This document shows, piece after piece, positions 22,702 through 35,428 of a DNA stretch of 64,000 nucleotides. Source of the stretch: Coffea arabica (Eukaryota > Streptophyta > Magnoliopsida > Gentianales > Rubiaceae); NCBI RefSeq assembly GCF_036785885.1, contig NC_092326.1, positions 40,510,287 to 40,574,286 of the forward strand. Reading direction: 5' to 3'. The position numbers and the translations under genes were made by a program. The notes under the pieces were generated by a model, which saw only the letters and a program-made list of their open reading frames with translations, was not told the origin of the DNA and did not search any database. Every line of letters starts with the position of its first letter. Position 1 is the first letter of the stretch.

Positions 22702-25700
22702 AAATTTTCATTTGTCGTATAATATCGGGGATATTTCTTTTCTGGTCGGTTTAAGTTCTGGTGGGTTTCTTTTATTCTAGTGAAATTTGATTTTCTTGTT
22801 TGATTTCTTCTTTTCTAGGAACCCCAGGGATAGGTAAGTGAGATAGGAGCAATTTGTTAGAGATTGTCGTATAAATATCGGGGTTATTTCTTCTTTATTC
22901 CTTGGAACAAACTGTTAAGAGATTTTACATGGCTTTGGAAGTGCTTTTAAAAATTTTAATTTATTATTGAGGCTTGTGTTCTTGAAGTGAGCGTGTGAGT
23001 GGTTATCAAGAACTGAAGGAAACGAGGTCTTTCTAACTTCTTGGAATAAATTAACAAATGATAGGTATGAATTGGCAGAGGAGTGTGCAGATGATGATGA
23101 TGCGAAGATTGGGATCAATGAATTGAGGAAGAATGTGGTTCAAGAGCTCAAAATGCATAATTCATTCATCCAAGTAAGATTTTCGTAATTTATGCGTGTG
23201 CTGTTTACTTTTTCTTAATTTGGGGTATTACAGAAATGATTTGCTTGCATGCATTCAATTGTAGGGATAATGGCCCACTATGCATTGGGGTTTGAAACTA
23301 TTAAGTTAAAACTATCAGATAGATGTACTCTTGCCAAATGCGTAGTTGTGTGCTATAATTTGTTTATGAGAGGCATTAGTTATGGCAATTATTTATCTTA
23401 TGGGAGACATGGGTGCAAATGTTACATTGACTTGATGGAGGAGACCAATCCCTTTGCTGCATTTTATAGATATTTATCTTGCTGGATATAAATCTCTGTG
23501 TCTAATAGTAAGGTTTGAACTGCAGACAAAAGAACATTGAAGAAGCACATATATTGAAGGAAAATGTGCAGGATATGTCCCAAAGGACATGTTCAAATGC
23601 CAAGAAATGTGGCTTTGCAATATAATGTGATTATGTGGAGCCAAATTAGTATGTTTGATGCATCATATTGTGGTTTATGGCATTCAAGGGAATACCATGT
23701 TTAAGGAAAATGGGGATTCGAATTGCTAGAATCTAAAATGAATAACTGGTTGGACAAAAGTAAGGACGCTCTCAACTGGATCTATGTATCCACTTCTCAT
23801 GAAGTTATTACTTATTTTGCCTTATTCTCACTCTTTGTGTGACTCAATTAACCTTTCAACAATGGAGTTGCAGTAAGCATCTCATAATGACATGACAAGA
23901 TGATTCAATCATTGTGATATATACCTGAGACTTTGTCTTTGATTGATTAATTGTAGAGTTGACTAGTGTCAAACAAAGATGTTCCATAGTTACATTGGCT
24001 GCAACTCTTCTTGTCAATTGTCTTGCTCCTAGGATATGTTTCCCCAGAATTTGAAGATGATGCATTTTGAAATTACCGGAATTACTCGGACTTGTACGAC
24101 CTTGACTTGATGTTAGCTAATTTTTTGGTGATGTGGATAATTATTTTGTTTAGCATGTTAGACCTTGACTTGATGTTTTTTTTTCTCAAAAAAATGAAAT
24201 CACTTAATTTTTTCCTTGTGAAGGAAATTAACGTTTGGTATGTTGGCAAGTTTTATTTTTTAGTTTTTTCTTAGGTAGGCACTATCGATGTTTGTAGTCA
24301 TGAATAGGTAATCACATGACATGTCAAGACACAACATTAAGTAGGTTGATTTAATGGTAGTGATTCTTATATATAACCAATTAATGACACAGTGTTCAGA
24401 TTGCCACTCCTAAGTCACTTTTGGTACACAGATAGTCGCTAGCCAAGTCTAAATGAAATGAAATTTGGTGGTATATTTACAAACTCTGACTTACAGAGGA
24501 ATTTTATGAGCCACGTACTACTTATAAGCCCCTCTTCTCCCCCATCCCTTTCTGCTTGTTAATTATTTGAGCATGAGATATAGTGCTTTTTTAGCTTCTA
24601 TGTCCAACGGATAATATATCTTTGCATACATATATAACTATACTTCTTTGGAAGAGGATTAGCTTACTGTAAGGGTAATTTCCTGTCCAGCAAACGGGGC
24701 CTTACATTTTACCAATTTTAGTATGATCTCCATCCTTAGGTGAAGCTTTCACTTGGGTAAATGATAATTTCTGAAAACATTTATGGCATTTGTTCTTTTA
24801 CCAATATATCATATTTCCTATGGTAGGATAAAGTTTAGACCATGAGGCACATAAGGCAAATTAGTAAGTTAAAGCAGGGAAAAATGTTTTAATACTCTCA
24901 TTTCCCACTAGCCAAATGGTGAAAATTTTCTATTAATGTCTCCATTAAGTAAATGGGGCCTATAGTCATCAAGAGCATAGGTAACTTTGAAGACAGATGT
25001 TGAAGAATTCCTGACCAAGCCATGAAATTTAATGTTTATTGCATTATTCAGTAATTCGTGGTTGTAATATTTATCTTTGAGCCACTGTGGAGAGCCTCTC
25101 ATTTGGCATGGCTGGGGCTGCTGCTTCCTGCATGTTCTCGCTTTCCTGGCCCTAAATATGGGGAGCATTGTTGTGCGAACAACTCTCTTTTCCCTGTTCA
25201 CCAAGTAGAGGGGGTGCTTTTAAAGACGAAACCATATTTGTTTTCCCACCTCCGAATTATTGCAACTGAATTAGCTGGCATTGTTGAATGGCATGCAAAA
25301 AAAATGTCATGATTCCATCTGGGAAAAAACAGGTTACTTCAGAACTTGTCTTTTCCACTGCTGCACTTCCAATACTCCTCTATATGGTCTTGCTTTATTA
25401 ATGCAAAAGATGCATGGCTTTGCATCATAACAATCTAATTTTTGTTTTTTTTTTTAATTCTCCATTTTCTACGAACTCAGCTAATCATTAAATGTTGAGT
25501 GTACCCAATACGATGTTAGGCAGAGAAATTGCTCTAAAAGTTCCATCTGCTAATTTTAGTTGCCCTCTTATATAAAAGGTGAGTAACCCTGTTTCTAAGG
25601 TTTATGCCTGTAAGAGCAATGCTATGTGTAGCTTCTCCGAGAAAAGAGAATCACACTTAAATGAATAAAGATATTCCCAGGATATTGTGGGAATATTCTG

Positions 25701-28700
25701 TGTTAAAATGGGTCTGATATGGTTACATGGAAAATTGACATAAATGTGGCTACATGGTTGATTAACTTTTACTGCCAAAGTAGCTAGATGCTTATGATAT
25801 TTTGTAGATGTACATCTTCTGATTCAGCAATATGTGAATGTTGTTAATTGGTTGAACAATAGTTTTCATTGGGTTAAACAAATCAATTTTGTTTACATGA
25901 CGTATAGGAATGGGAAACTGCTCCAGCCAAAGAAAGCACACTTAATCCTGCAACGTTGAAGTACACGGAGTTTTTGTTGGCCACAGCCTCGGGGAAGGTT
26001 GAAGGAGTAAAAGCCCCTGGTAAACTGGCAACTCCATTTGAGAAAACAAAAGTGGCAGCTTATACTTTAGGTGCTATGACCCCCTGCATGAGGCTTTATG
26101 CATTTCTGGGCAAGGAATTGCAGGCACTTCTTGATGAGAGTGAAAGTACTCATCCCTACAAGAAATGGATTGACAATTACTACTCTGATGGCTTCCAGGT
26201 TCATTTTCTTCTTGTCTCTTTGGTTTTTGTACTTTAATTGGTTTGCCTTACAGGCGGGTTTCACTTGTTTTTCTTTTGTTTAAAGTGCATTAATGTGTTC
26301 ATCTGCACGCCCTATTATTATTTACACATTCTTTTTTTTTTTAATTTATGAATTCTATATTTTTTTTAAAACTTAGGCATCGGCTCTGCAAACTGAGGAC
26401 TTACTGGATAAATTAAGCGTTTCGTTGACTGGTGAAGAGCTTGACATCATTGAAAAGCTGTATCATCAAGCAATGAAACTTGAGCTGGATTTTTTTCTGG
26501 CTCAGCCACTTGGGCAGAAAACTGTTGTTCCTCTGTCAAAACTACACAAAGAAACAAAAGATCAACTTATTATATTTTCTGACTTTGATTTGACCTGCAC
26601 TGTGGTTGATTCATCTGCCATCTTAGCACAAATTGCTATCATAACAGCGCAAAAGTCTGATCAAAGTCAACTGGAAACTCAAATTGCTCGGATGTCGTCA
26701 GCTGATCTGAGGAGCAGATGGGGATTTCTGTCAAAGCAGTACACAGAAGAGTATGAACAGTGCATTGAGAGCATTTTGGTTTCAGATAAAGGTAACTATT
26801 CCATCATCTGTCTCCATTTATCTTTTGATTGTTTTGAGGTTTACTATGAACTGAATTATGTGAAGGGTGATGTGTATTAATGAAGCTTTCTCTTAACTTT
26901 CATTTTTACAGCTGATAAGTTTGATTATGAACGTTTACGCAATGCTCTGGAGCAACTTTCAGATTTTGAGAAAAGAGCAAATCTGAGGGTGATTGAGTCT
27001 GGGGTACTCAAGGGATTGAATCTTGAAGATATAAGACGTGCTGGGGAGCGTCTGATTCTCCAAGATGGTTGTATCAATTTCTTTAAGAGCATCACAGGGA
27101 ATAAGAATTTGGATGTAAAGGTCCACATTCTTTCCTACTGTTGGTGTGCTGATCTTATTAGGTCTGCCTTCTCTGCAGGTATGTTCTTTAATTCCCAGAA
27201 TTGCGATATGTGATGTTAGTGTTTGCATTTAGCTTATACTAGGTTGTGATAGATTTGTTATGCTTGGTTGCAAAGAGCTATCTTTTATTTATTTCTTACT
27301 CTACTGCTTCTGGATGAAACACGCTTTTGTCACCCAGCTATTACATGGTATCACAAGTGATGCCTTGTTATCAGTTGATTAGATGTCAACTTCTATTACT
27401 GGATTATGTTTTAGGTAAATGTAATAGCAGGATCATTTCAACTGCCTATTTTCACATGACTACCCCAGTTCTTGTAAAGGAAGACTGAAGATCTTATATA
27501 TATCAGGATTTGATGCCTTGCTTGTGGGGTTCAAGGGCTTCCGGTCTTTGCAATTTGGTGACTTCCCATTTACTATTTTGACCAATGCGTTCCAAGAGTT
27601 GATCTTTTAAAGTGGTTATAGATACAAATTCCCTTGTAGGTTTGTATGAGATTGAGCATGAAGTGCCACAGATGGTTTTTTGCTGCTACCGCAATTTATA
27701 TGGTCGATAAGTTGATGAAAATGTTTTTGGCATTAAATTTTGATAATAGAGAATTACAAAATGTGACTTAAATTTTATTTTGCAGTTTCAATCTTTTGCT
27801 TCCAAATGGCTTTCTAATAATGAAGTACTGGAACAATATTTAAATGTGTCAAAGGTGTTAGTTTAACTTGTTCTTGTCTCAGTTATGTGCTTGGAACTTG
27901 AAAACTGTATTCTTGTATATGGAATTCGACTATTAGCATCCTCGCCATATTGAGCAGAGCTTTTTGTGCTCTCCTGGAGCTCTAATCGTGTTCAGTTTTA
28001 AGAAAGCATTCCAATTATCTTTTAGAAAAAAAAAAACCTAGGGAAAAATCCCTGGATTAGGCTCAAGTAATTTCCTAAATGTGCTGTGTCATGTTTTCAA
28101 TATACCATTGAAGTTTTGGAAGGCCAACTTATACACATTGCCTTGTTTATGTTTTCCATAGTCGTCTTATTCTGGCCCCGACTCTACTGTTGTTTGACCC
28201 TTTAATATTGGTAAAATGGTGCACCTGCAAATTACAGATAAATGGACCAGAAGGAACACTTGGTTGATCTGTTCTTTATTTTCAACATTAGCTAAATTCA
28301 CTGTGTGCAAAGTTGGTTTTATCATTTCTTGCCTCTCATAAAGAATTATTTGTATGGAGGTAAGTCGGGAGCTTTAAGTATTTTACATTCTGCTTCTGTT
28401 TTATGTTCTGCAGGTGGCCTAAATGCCCTGAATGTGCATGCTAATGAATTTACTTACGAAAACTCATTATCAACGGGTGAAATTGTTAAGAAAGTGGAGT
28501 CTCCCATTGACAAACTTAAAGCGTTTAGTGATATCTTACAGAACTCCAGCAACAACAGAAGGAATCTGACTGTGTATATTGGAGATTCAGTGGGTGACTT
28601 GCTTTGTTTACTTGAAGCAGATGTTGGCATTGTACTTGGCTCAAGCACTAGTTTAAGGCGAGTAGGAAGTCATTTTGGTGTTACTTTTGTTCCGCTGTTT

Positions 28701-28826
28701 CCTGGCGTGGTTGAGAAACAGAAAGGATGTGTCGAGGGGAACTCAGCTGTATGGACGGGGCTTTCAGGCATTCTTTACACAGTCACAAGTTGGGCAGAGA
28801 TTAGTGCCTTTATTCTTGGGCAGTAG
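22209..28826 (+). CDS. TH2: Bifunctional TH2: TenA-like domain fused to HAD thiamin-monophosphate phosphatase
   Basis: Six exons assemble to 630 aa: 22209-22606, 23065-23173, 25908-26198, 26377-26791, 26912-27178 and 28414-28826, all with GT-AG borders and matching phases. In Arabidopsis TH2 (PALE1) dephosphorylates thiamin monophosphate to thiamin, the step before thiamin diphosphate synthesis, and its TenA domain is linked to salvage of thiamin breakdown products. Visible here are a basic, Ser-rich presequence (1-57), a TenA-like helical domain (about 75-310), and a HAD domain. In the HAD domain the nucleophile motif is D335-F-D337-L-T and the Mg-binding motif is G-D551-S-V-G-D555. A second in-frame ATG at 22380 (Met58) would make a form without the presequence, consistent with the known mitochondrial and cytosolic forms. 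Length is close to Arabidopsis TH2 (about 617 aa). Intron 2 is 2.7 kb. Confidence 0.96.
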
Positions 28827-30180
28827 AATCTTCTCTCCACTCGCATACTTTGTTATGTTAGGATATTGAAGAATGTTAATACAAAAATATAATGTGTTGA
28901 TGGGTTGGTGGCTAGTTTTATTTGAGGCCACGGAATAGCTCTCTTGTTCCCTTGTGTTTTTTCTGCAGGGCCTTCTGTTACAGGATTGTAGATGTGATTC
29001 TTTTGGCTGATTGTTCCGAGTGAGTACTGCAATTATCGAGTTGTTTTTAGTCCTCTCCTCTTTCACCATGCATATTTCTTCTTTCAATGTGGCTGACTAT
29101 TCTTCTATGATTACTTTGTACCTTTCAGATACGGAGAGCTCCTGATCAAATCATCATAAAGAGGCAGTTTTACCAATTATTAGTTGGAAGTGTAATATAT
29201 TCACCCTGTTGGGGTTTACGCTGTTCAGTTTTTTGGATTGAATGGCAATTTGGAGAAAGACGTGACTGCTTGATTTTTTGCAGCATTCTCCATGAAAGGG
29301 AAAGATATTTGTTTGTGGTATCTGTAATGAGATTCTACACTGCTCTCCCTGTATCTCAAGTCAATTTCTGGAAAACTGTCATTCCTAAGTATTACCTTGC
29401 TCTATCATCCCTTTAATTTATTTAGAGTTGTGCACCTGGCTTGATATCAATATTATTATTGGCCTAATAAATTTGTTTGAAACAGTGTCTGAAAATCGGA
29501 ATGGTCAGTAATAATTTGTCTATAATAATACTATAATTCAATACATGTTTTTGATTTAAGCCTGGCCATTTTGACAAAGGGTCCATTTTTACTAATTGAG
29601 CTAAATGCAATAACTTGGGTTTGATCAAAAGAAATATCTATAGATTTTTCGTTTTTGTCAACACGTCTGATAGTTTACCAGATGATTGATTGAGATGAAT
29701 GAAATGTCAAACTTTTTAAGAATATGAATTGGGATACATTTCATATTAGTGGATAAGTTTTGTTCTCCGAAATCATTCATAAAAGGTAAAAGTATTTCAA
29801 GAATATCCTTTTTCAGAGCAGTTTTGCCTAATTTGCATAATGTTTGATGTGTATTTTTGTTAGCGGCCATCCACAACTAGGTTGGTAAATGTAGAACCTA
29901 CGCCTGGAGAAAAGAAAACTCTTAAGAAAATGGCTTTCGAGAATCAGGTATGAGCTATATCTACCAGCGTGTTTCAATGGAATGAACACTCCAAAAGTAC
30001 TTAAAAACATGAACACCGTACTTGGCTCCAGATTTATGTATAAGAGTGTATTAACATGGGTATTTGATGTTTTTCTTAAAATTAAAAAATTGCTACTTTT
30101 TCTGCAGTTTTTAACCAGGCGAACATGTTTGTATGTTGTTCATGCAAAGCATAGAGATACATATGGCGCGCGCATACACG

Positions 30181-30186
<6 letters not shown>
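28827..30186. other. 3' flank of TH2 and intergenic sequence
   Basis: The first few hundred bases are probably 3' untranslated region of TH2. Beyond that I see no gene. Confidence 0.5.

Positions 30187-30262
<76 letters not shown>
30187..30262. repeat. (TA)n(TG)n compound microsatellite
   Basis: About 26 TA units run directly into about 10 TG units. A similar TA-to-TG tract is at 30845-30890, on the other side of the Stowaway MITE at 30369-30778. Confidence 0.95.
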
Positions 30263-30263
<1 letters not shown>

Positions 30264-30368
30264 ATGAATTAATCCTTCGTATATTTATAATACATATATA
30301 TATATATATTAACAGTTTAGATGGATGATGATTAATGTAAATTTAAACTTAAATTTAAATTTTAAATA

Positions 30369-30778
30369 CTCCCTCCGTCCCATTGAAACTGTCATACTTT
30401 CCATTTTGATCTGTTCCAAAATGTTTGTCACATACTCAAAATGGAAAACAAAAATTCTCTTATTTCAATTTTTACCCTTCAAGATTCCCTCGTTCTTTAC
30501 TTTTATTAGTGGGACCCCTTGATTTTCATTTGCTCTAAACTCAAGTTGCAAGACAGCCGTGAGATACACACAAGGTTTAAAGTGATGCGTGAGAAGCACT
30601 TTCTGTTGGCGGACTGCATTTCTTGTAAATAGCTTTGGCCCCACATGTCATTTTTGTCTTTTTGACCATTAATGACCACACATTCTAGTGGCAAAATCGA
30701 AAAACAAATCTGAAACTTAATACTGTGTATAAAAAGTTCAGCTCCCAAAGCACGATAAAGTTTTTAGGACAGAGGGAG
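30369..30778. mobile_element. Stowaway-like MITE (Tc1/mariner type), 410 bp
   Basis: Begins CTCCCTCCGTCCCATTGAAA and ends TTTTTAGGACAGAGGGAG, an inverted pair flanked by TA on each side (30367-30368 and 30779-30780). The terminal octamer is identical to that of the copy at 4519-4780. The interior has no transposase. Confidence 0.85.
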
Positions 30779-30780
30779 TA

Positions 30781-30841
30781 TATATATATATTGTCCATGT
30801 ATATAACGTTATGATATAATAATGTCAATACATATAAGATT

Positions 30842-30890
<49 letters not shown>

Positions 30891-32030
30891 GGCACGCGCG
30901 CGGAAGCTAGCTTGCTTACGTTTCACATTTTTTCATTGTTGAACAAGTGGATTTTACTCTTTGAAACATGTGTACTGTATAGGGATGTATTCTTTAGCGG
31001 TGCTTATCTTGACAAAAAAAAAAATTCAAATGATTTTCGTTCTTCACGAGCCAATAGTAACAATAGTACTACTAGCTTCTCCACCTTTAATGGTGGCATG
31101 AACGACAAGAGGCAATCATTCCAGACAACTTTGAAGATATGATGTGAACTTGTTGATATGACAGGACTGAAATACTGGCTGGGTTCCCTATGTACTTCTT
31201 TATTTGAAAATTCACATTTCTACCTAGTAGTACTTGCGTGGTCATAGGATAAACTTGACAAAATTTTATTCCATTTCTATACTTAATTAAAAAGTGTACA
31301 AAATCACAAGCAAAGACAATAGGAGGAGACATGATGAAGTATATTTTTGTCTCAAACTCAAAAAGAGAAATTTTATGACAATAGGGTCCGTAGTTTTCTT
31401 GCATGTACCATGGTTTCCTTGGAAGAATATAAATAACTTCTCTTCAATTCGATTAATGGTGGAAAAAGAAAATCCTTGAAATGTTAAAACTACGTACGTA
31501 TGAAGTTGAAGGCCCCCCGAAGGAAAGAGGAGGCTAGCTACGCAACTAAAAGATTCAATTTTGATCACCTGATTTTGGATTATTTATCAGTTTTATGAGC
31601 AAGTCAGGCTAGAATAAATCTAGTTTTCTCATGGATAAAGCACTTAAGCAAGTACTTAATAGTCATAAAGTAACAACTTATGACTGCAAACCTGCAATAC
31701 GCTAATAGTGATGTCATCATATGTGTGAATTTTGAAGCAAACACATGGTCAAGAAATTACTTTACTTGAGAGGAACAAACATGTGAATTAGATCGAGGTC
31801 TAAATTTGCTTTATAAATGGTCTTTAATTTGGTCCAAAAAATCATTAAGGGAAGTTTTTAGGGTGTTTAAAATTTGAGACGACAATTTGCAATCAAAACC
31901 TAAATATCAAAATTTTATGACGTGAAAGGATAAAAATGTGTTATCTAACAAAGTTTGAGAACAATTTAGGTTGACCATAGAGTCGGTGGCATCACCCAGT
32001 TTGATATTTTTCATTTTTAATGGTTACAAC
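30781..32030. other. Intergenic, no gene seen
   Basis: Apart from the (TA)n(TG)n tract at 30845-30890 this is AT-rich spacer with no supportable gene. Confidence 0.5.
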
Positions 32031-32468
32031 TAGGAGTGCAATTCAATCGAGTAGTTTGACTCGAGTTCACGAGTAGCTTGATCAACTACTTGACTCGAAT
32101 TCGATCAATGTCGAGTTCGAGCTACTCGATTGAGGATTCGAATCAAACTCGAGTATATATATCATATATTCGAGAGTTTGTCGAGTTTTATAGAGTATTC
32201 GGTATAATATTTAATTAATATATTATAAATAATTAAATTACCTTTTTAGGTTGATTATTTACGATCCTAATCATTTTTCGAGTTTGCCAACTTCTCAAGC
32301 TTTTTTGAATCGAGTTCGAGTTTGTCTAGTATTACGTCGAGTCGAGTTGAATGTTTGTTCAAACAACTTGTTCGACTTCAAGCTTGAATTCGAGTATTGT
32401 TACTAGGCATCAAGTTCGAGCTCAAATATGACGATACTCGAGCTCAATTCGACTCGATATTACCCCTT
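32031..32468. mobile_element. GAGCTCGA-rich hAT-like MITE, perfect 8-bp duplication
   Basis: A 438-bp element starts TAGGAGTGCAATTCAATCGA and ends CTCGATATTACCCCTT. It is flanked by the perfect 8-bp duplication GTTACAAC (32023-32030 and 32469-32476), the size made by hAT transposases. The two arms are dense in TCGAG/CTCGA; the core is AT-rich and non-coding. Confidence 0.85.
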
Positions 32469-32476
32469 GTTACAAC

Positions 32477-33767
32477 TTTTATTTTTCTAATTTTTTGTCG
32501 GCTCGTTTTTTCATACAGGGCTTGGGATGAAAACTACGACATTGTGCATAATTTTGTCATGAAAGCTCCAATTCCATCCTTTTCTTTTTTAGAATCAGAT
32601 GAAAATCTTTTGTGTCTATTGTAGTCTCAATTATATAACTAGTGGCCAAAAGAAGTTCCTGAACGTAAAGTATGTTATACACAGCATAAAGTCGTAAAGT
32701 GGTGCAAATCCTAAACGTAATACACACAACAATCTTTCTGTCGGCAAGTCTGTTTTTCGTGGAAGGGTAGGGGAGTTGCAAATTATTACATCTCAATTGC
32801 TCGTTCTGGGTCGTGAAGATAAAGGGGCGTGGTGGAACGTTTGTTATTTCATGATTATCAAAAGTATAAACATTGTTGGATTAGCACTGAATTTACCCTA
32901 ATCACCTAAATGGTCAAGTTGACTTCATTTGACTCGTTATATATTTTTGCTTGCCAACCTGTCTAAGACAGCTTTTCTACATCATCTCCTTGCGATGAAG
33001 CAATTATTAATGCTACAAATGTTTGATCTTCCCCACTTCTGTCTTATTTATGAAGTTTCTAAGCTGCTATGAGCCCCCAAAAAAAAAAAAAAAAGAGTGA
33101 AGTTTCTTGGTTGCTATGACCCCGTCTGGTAAGTGAGTTTTTTGAGTGTTTGTCTAAAACTTTACTGTGTAATTTATTGTAGAAGTTTTAAAAAAAAATT
33201 TTGAATCCTTCATCAGAAATGTGAGATGGAAACAATTCAGTTTTTAGTACATTTTGTTGTTTTATCCATTGCACAACAGCTCTTGCTTGTCTAATTGAAT
33301 TTCAAAGAATTTAAGGGTGCAAAAGATGGCATTATAATTTGTCCAAGAGAAATCCGTTTGATGCATGAAAATAGAAAAACAAAAACAAAAAAATTCAGAG
33401 GCTCAAGCCTTTGCATAGGCAACTGATCAAAGCGTCCATTTCTCAATTTTATACTTGATGAAAATTAGAATAGCAACTCATGCTTTTCTTCGGATTGAAA
33501 TACAATCCATCCAACCTTAAAATGCTCTGATGTTTTATTAACCAGATTGAATACATGTTGCGTCTGAAAAAAGAAAAAGAAGATGAAACACAAGGCATGC
33601 ATCTGCTGGTTGACATGTACATTCCGACCAAACCGGCCCATATTACCAATCATTAATCATTTAACACTGCCAACCATTTTGTCACGACTAACTAGAAGCT
33701 ATAAAATATCTAATTATGATATAGAAATGGAGAGCTAATTATTATGCCGTTGGTTTTTGGGCACCCC
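32477..33767. other. Intergenic, no gene seen
   Basis: AT-rich spacer with an A-run near 33079-33095. Around 33120-33205 lies a short match to the motif shared by the MITE-like stretches at 14613-14864 and 63884-64000. Confidence 0.45.
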
Positions 33768-34255
33768 TAGGACTGCAAACGAGCCGAGTCGAGTCGAGTT
33801 TTGAGCTAATCGAGTCGAGTCTTAGCTAAATTTTATCAAACTCGAGTTCGAGCTCGAGCTTGACGAGCTAGCAATTTTCGAGCTCGAGCTCAAAAAAAAT
33901 AAAAAAAATTTTTATTTTTAAAAAAATTAAATAAAATAATATTTTTTTCTGAATAAATAATAAAATATTAAGGATATATCCGTAATTTCACTATGAAAAT
34001 AAAAAATAAAAAATATATATATATAATATACGTAATTTTATTATTAAATAAAAATAAAAATAAAAATAAAAAATATATATATATATATATATATATTCAA
34101 GCTCGCGAGCCTAACGAGCTTAATATTCTGAGCTCGAGTTCGAGCTCGAGTTTGACTCGAGCTGGCTCGAGCTCGACTCGAGCTCGATTAATATCGAGCT
34201 CGACTCGAGCTTGACTCGAGCCGCCCGCGAGCGGCTCGATTCGTTTGCAGCCCTA
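33768..34255. mobile_element. GAGCTCGA-rich hAT-like MITE, perfect 8-bp duplication
   Basis: A 488-bp element with termini TAGGACTGCAAACGAGCC and GATTCGTTTGCAGCCCTA in inverted arrangement. It is flanked by the perfect 8-bp duplication GGCACCCC (33760-33767 and 34256-34263). Its arms are arrays of GAGCTCGA and GACTCGAGC; the core is A/T-rich. By eye it is closely similar along its length to the copy at 62331-62740. Confidence 0.92.
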
Positions 34256-35150
34256 GGCACCCCCAAGAAAACAAAACAAAAAAAAAAAAAAAACAGAGCT
34301 TAGTGAGTATATTTTCAAATGGTTGTCCTCACTAAAAACAAATACCGCGTCGCAAAAAAAACTAAGTAGTGTATGTCTTAGTCTCACCATATGGTATCTA
34401 TTGCTTTGTTTGTCTCTATTGACCTTTAAATTTGGATCAGCCACCTCATTAATTTGTAATTGCAGCTAAGCAAAGTTGTTTCCTACTTTTCCACTGAAAA
34501 TTTTCTACAGTTCAGACATAGACTTCCACTTTAGTAGCTCCATTCCATGAGCGACACCCAACCCTCCTCCCCCCCCCCCCCCCCCCCCCATCTTCTTCCC
34601 CACCAAAAGCCCTCCCCCGCCCCCACACCCCATGCCCAAAAAAAAAAAAAGCAAAAAAAATTGCATGGCTTTCCTAAGACTCCAACTTCAATTAAAAAGT
34701 TAGTTCTAGAATTATACAAATTCTTTTTACGGAGACGATAAATCTATTCTATTCTATATTAGAAGGAGGAGATGAACCTGAAAATATTTAAGGGTAATTC
34801 AGAGAAGATTGAACTACCACTGAATCAGACGGGTGCACTACGCACTGATATAAATTTTTTAAATAAAATCACTTAATATGACAATGAATGAGAGGCAAGA
34901 ATTTCTCCCGCCCATCAAATTTTAATGCTTTTGATGGTAGCCACCAAGCCGTAGGCTGGCTGGTGGATAGTTCTAGAACTATAAGATACTCATCTTTGTA
35001 GTAGAGATGAAACAAAGACTAGTTTGTAGGCCATAATTACTTAGGTGTCTTCTTCAATATTCTGCTATTTTAATTACCCCTTGTAGCTTCCGTCCATCAC
35101 ACCATGAAGCAACTAAGAAAAATCCATTCCCTACCCGCAAAACTCTATGT
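34256..35150. other. Intergenic; homopolymer tract
   Basis: Contains A-runs and a pure C-run of about 20 bases near 34570-34589 followed by C-rich sequence to 34632. No gene is visible. Confidence 0.5.
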
Positions 35151-35257
35151 AATATATACATATATAATCCGACATCTACAAAACTCTTAAACATTTCCTC
35201 CCCTTTCTTCCTCTTCTTCTTGGTCTCATAGTATTCTCCAACTTCATAGCTGTTCTC

Positions 35258-35428
35258 ATGTCAATCATGCAGCCTCAAAACCAGCAGCTAATGGCAGAGT
35301 ATATGAGATCAAGAATTCAAAGAAATCATGAGTTATTTATGCATGAAGATGAAGAAGGGCTGAGAGTTTCTCCACAAAATACATCAAATATGCTAGTGGA
35401 AAAAGCAAGGGCGCCCCCCACAGGGTAA
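35258..35428 (+). CDS. Candidate first exon of a small unrecognised gene
   Basis: From the ATG at 35258 a short frame of 56 codons runs MSIMQPQNQQLMAEYMRSRI and on through an acidic segment to a TAA inside GGGTAAATGG, which could instead be an intron donor (after 35424). A TATA-like TATATAAT near 35160 and a pyrimidine-rich leader precede it, so the position looks like a real promoter and leader. Possible later exons are in 35650-35750 (Ala/Pro-rich) and 35905-36000 (acidic, frame ...DYESEADSRPEMDIQLREEL), but I could not join them in one frame with confidence. I do not recognise the product. It may be a real short gene, a gene fragment or chance. Confidence 0.3.
   Translation: MSIMQPQNQQLMAEYMRSRIQRNHELFMHEDEEGLRVSPQNTSNMLVEKARAPPTG

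Noticed and set aside
29982-30272. Open frames across the (TA)n tracts here and at 57815-58166 and 58173-58457.
   Set aside because: They only translate dinucleotide repeats into alternating Ile/Tyr runs and are not genes.
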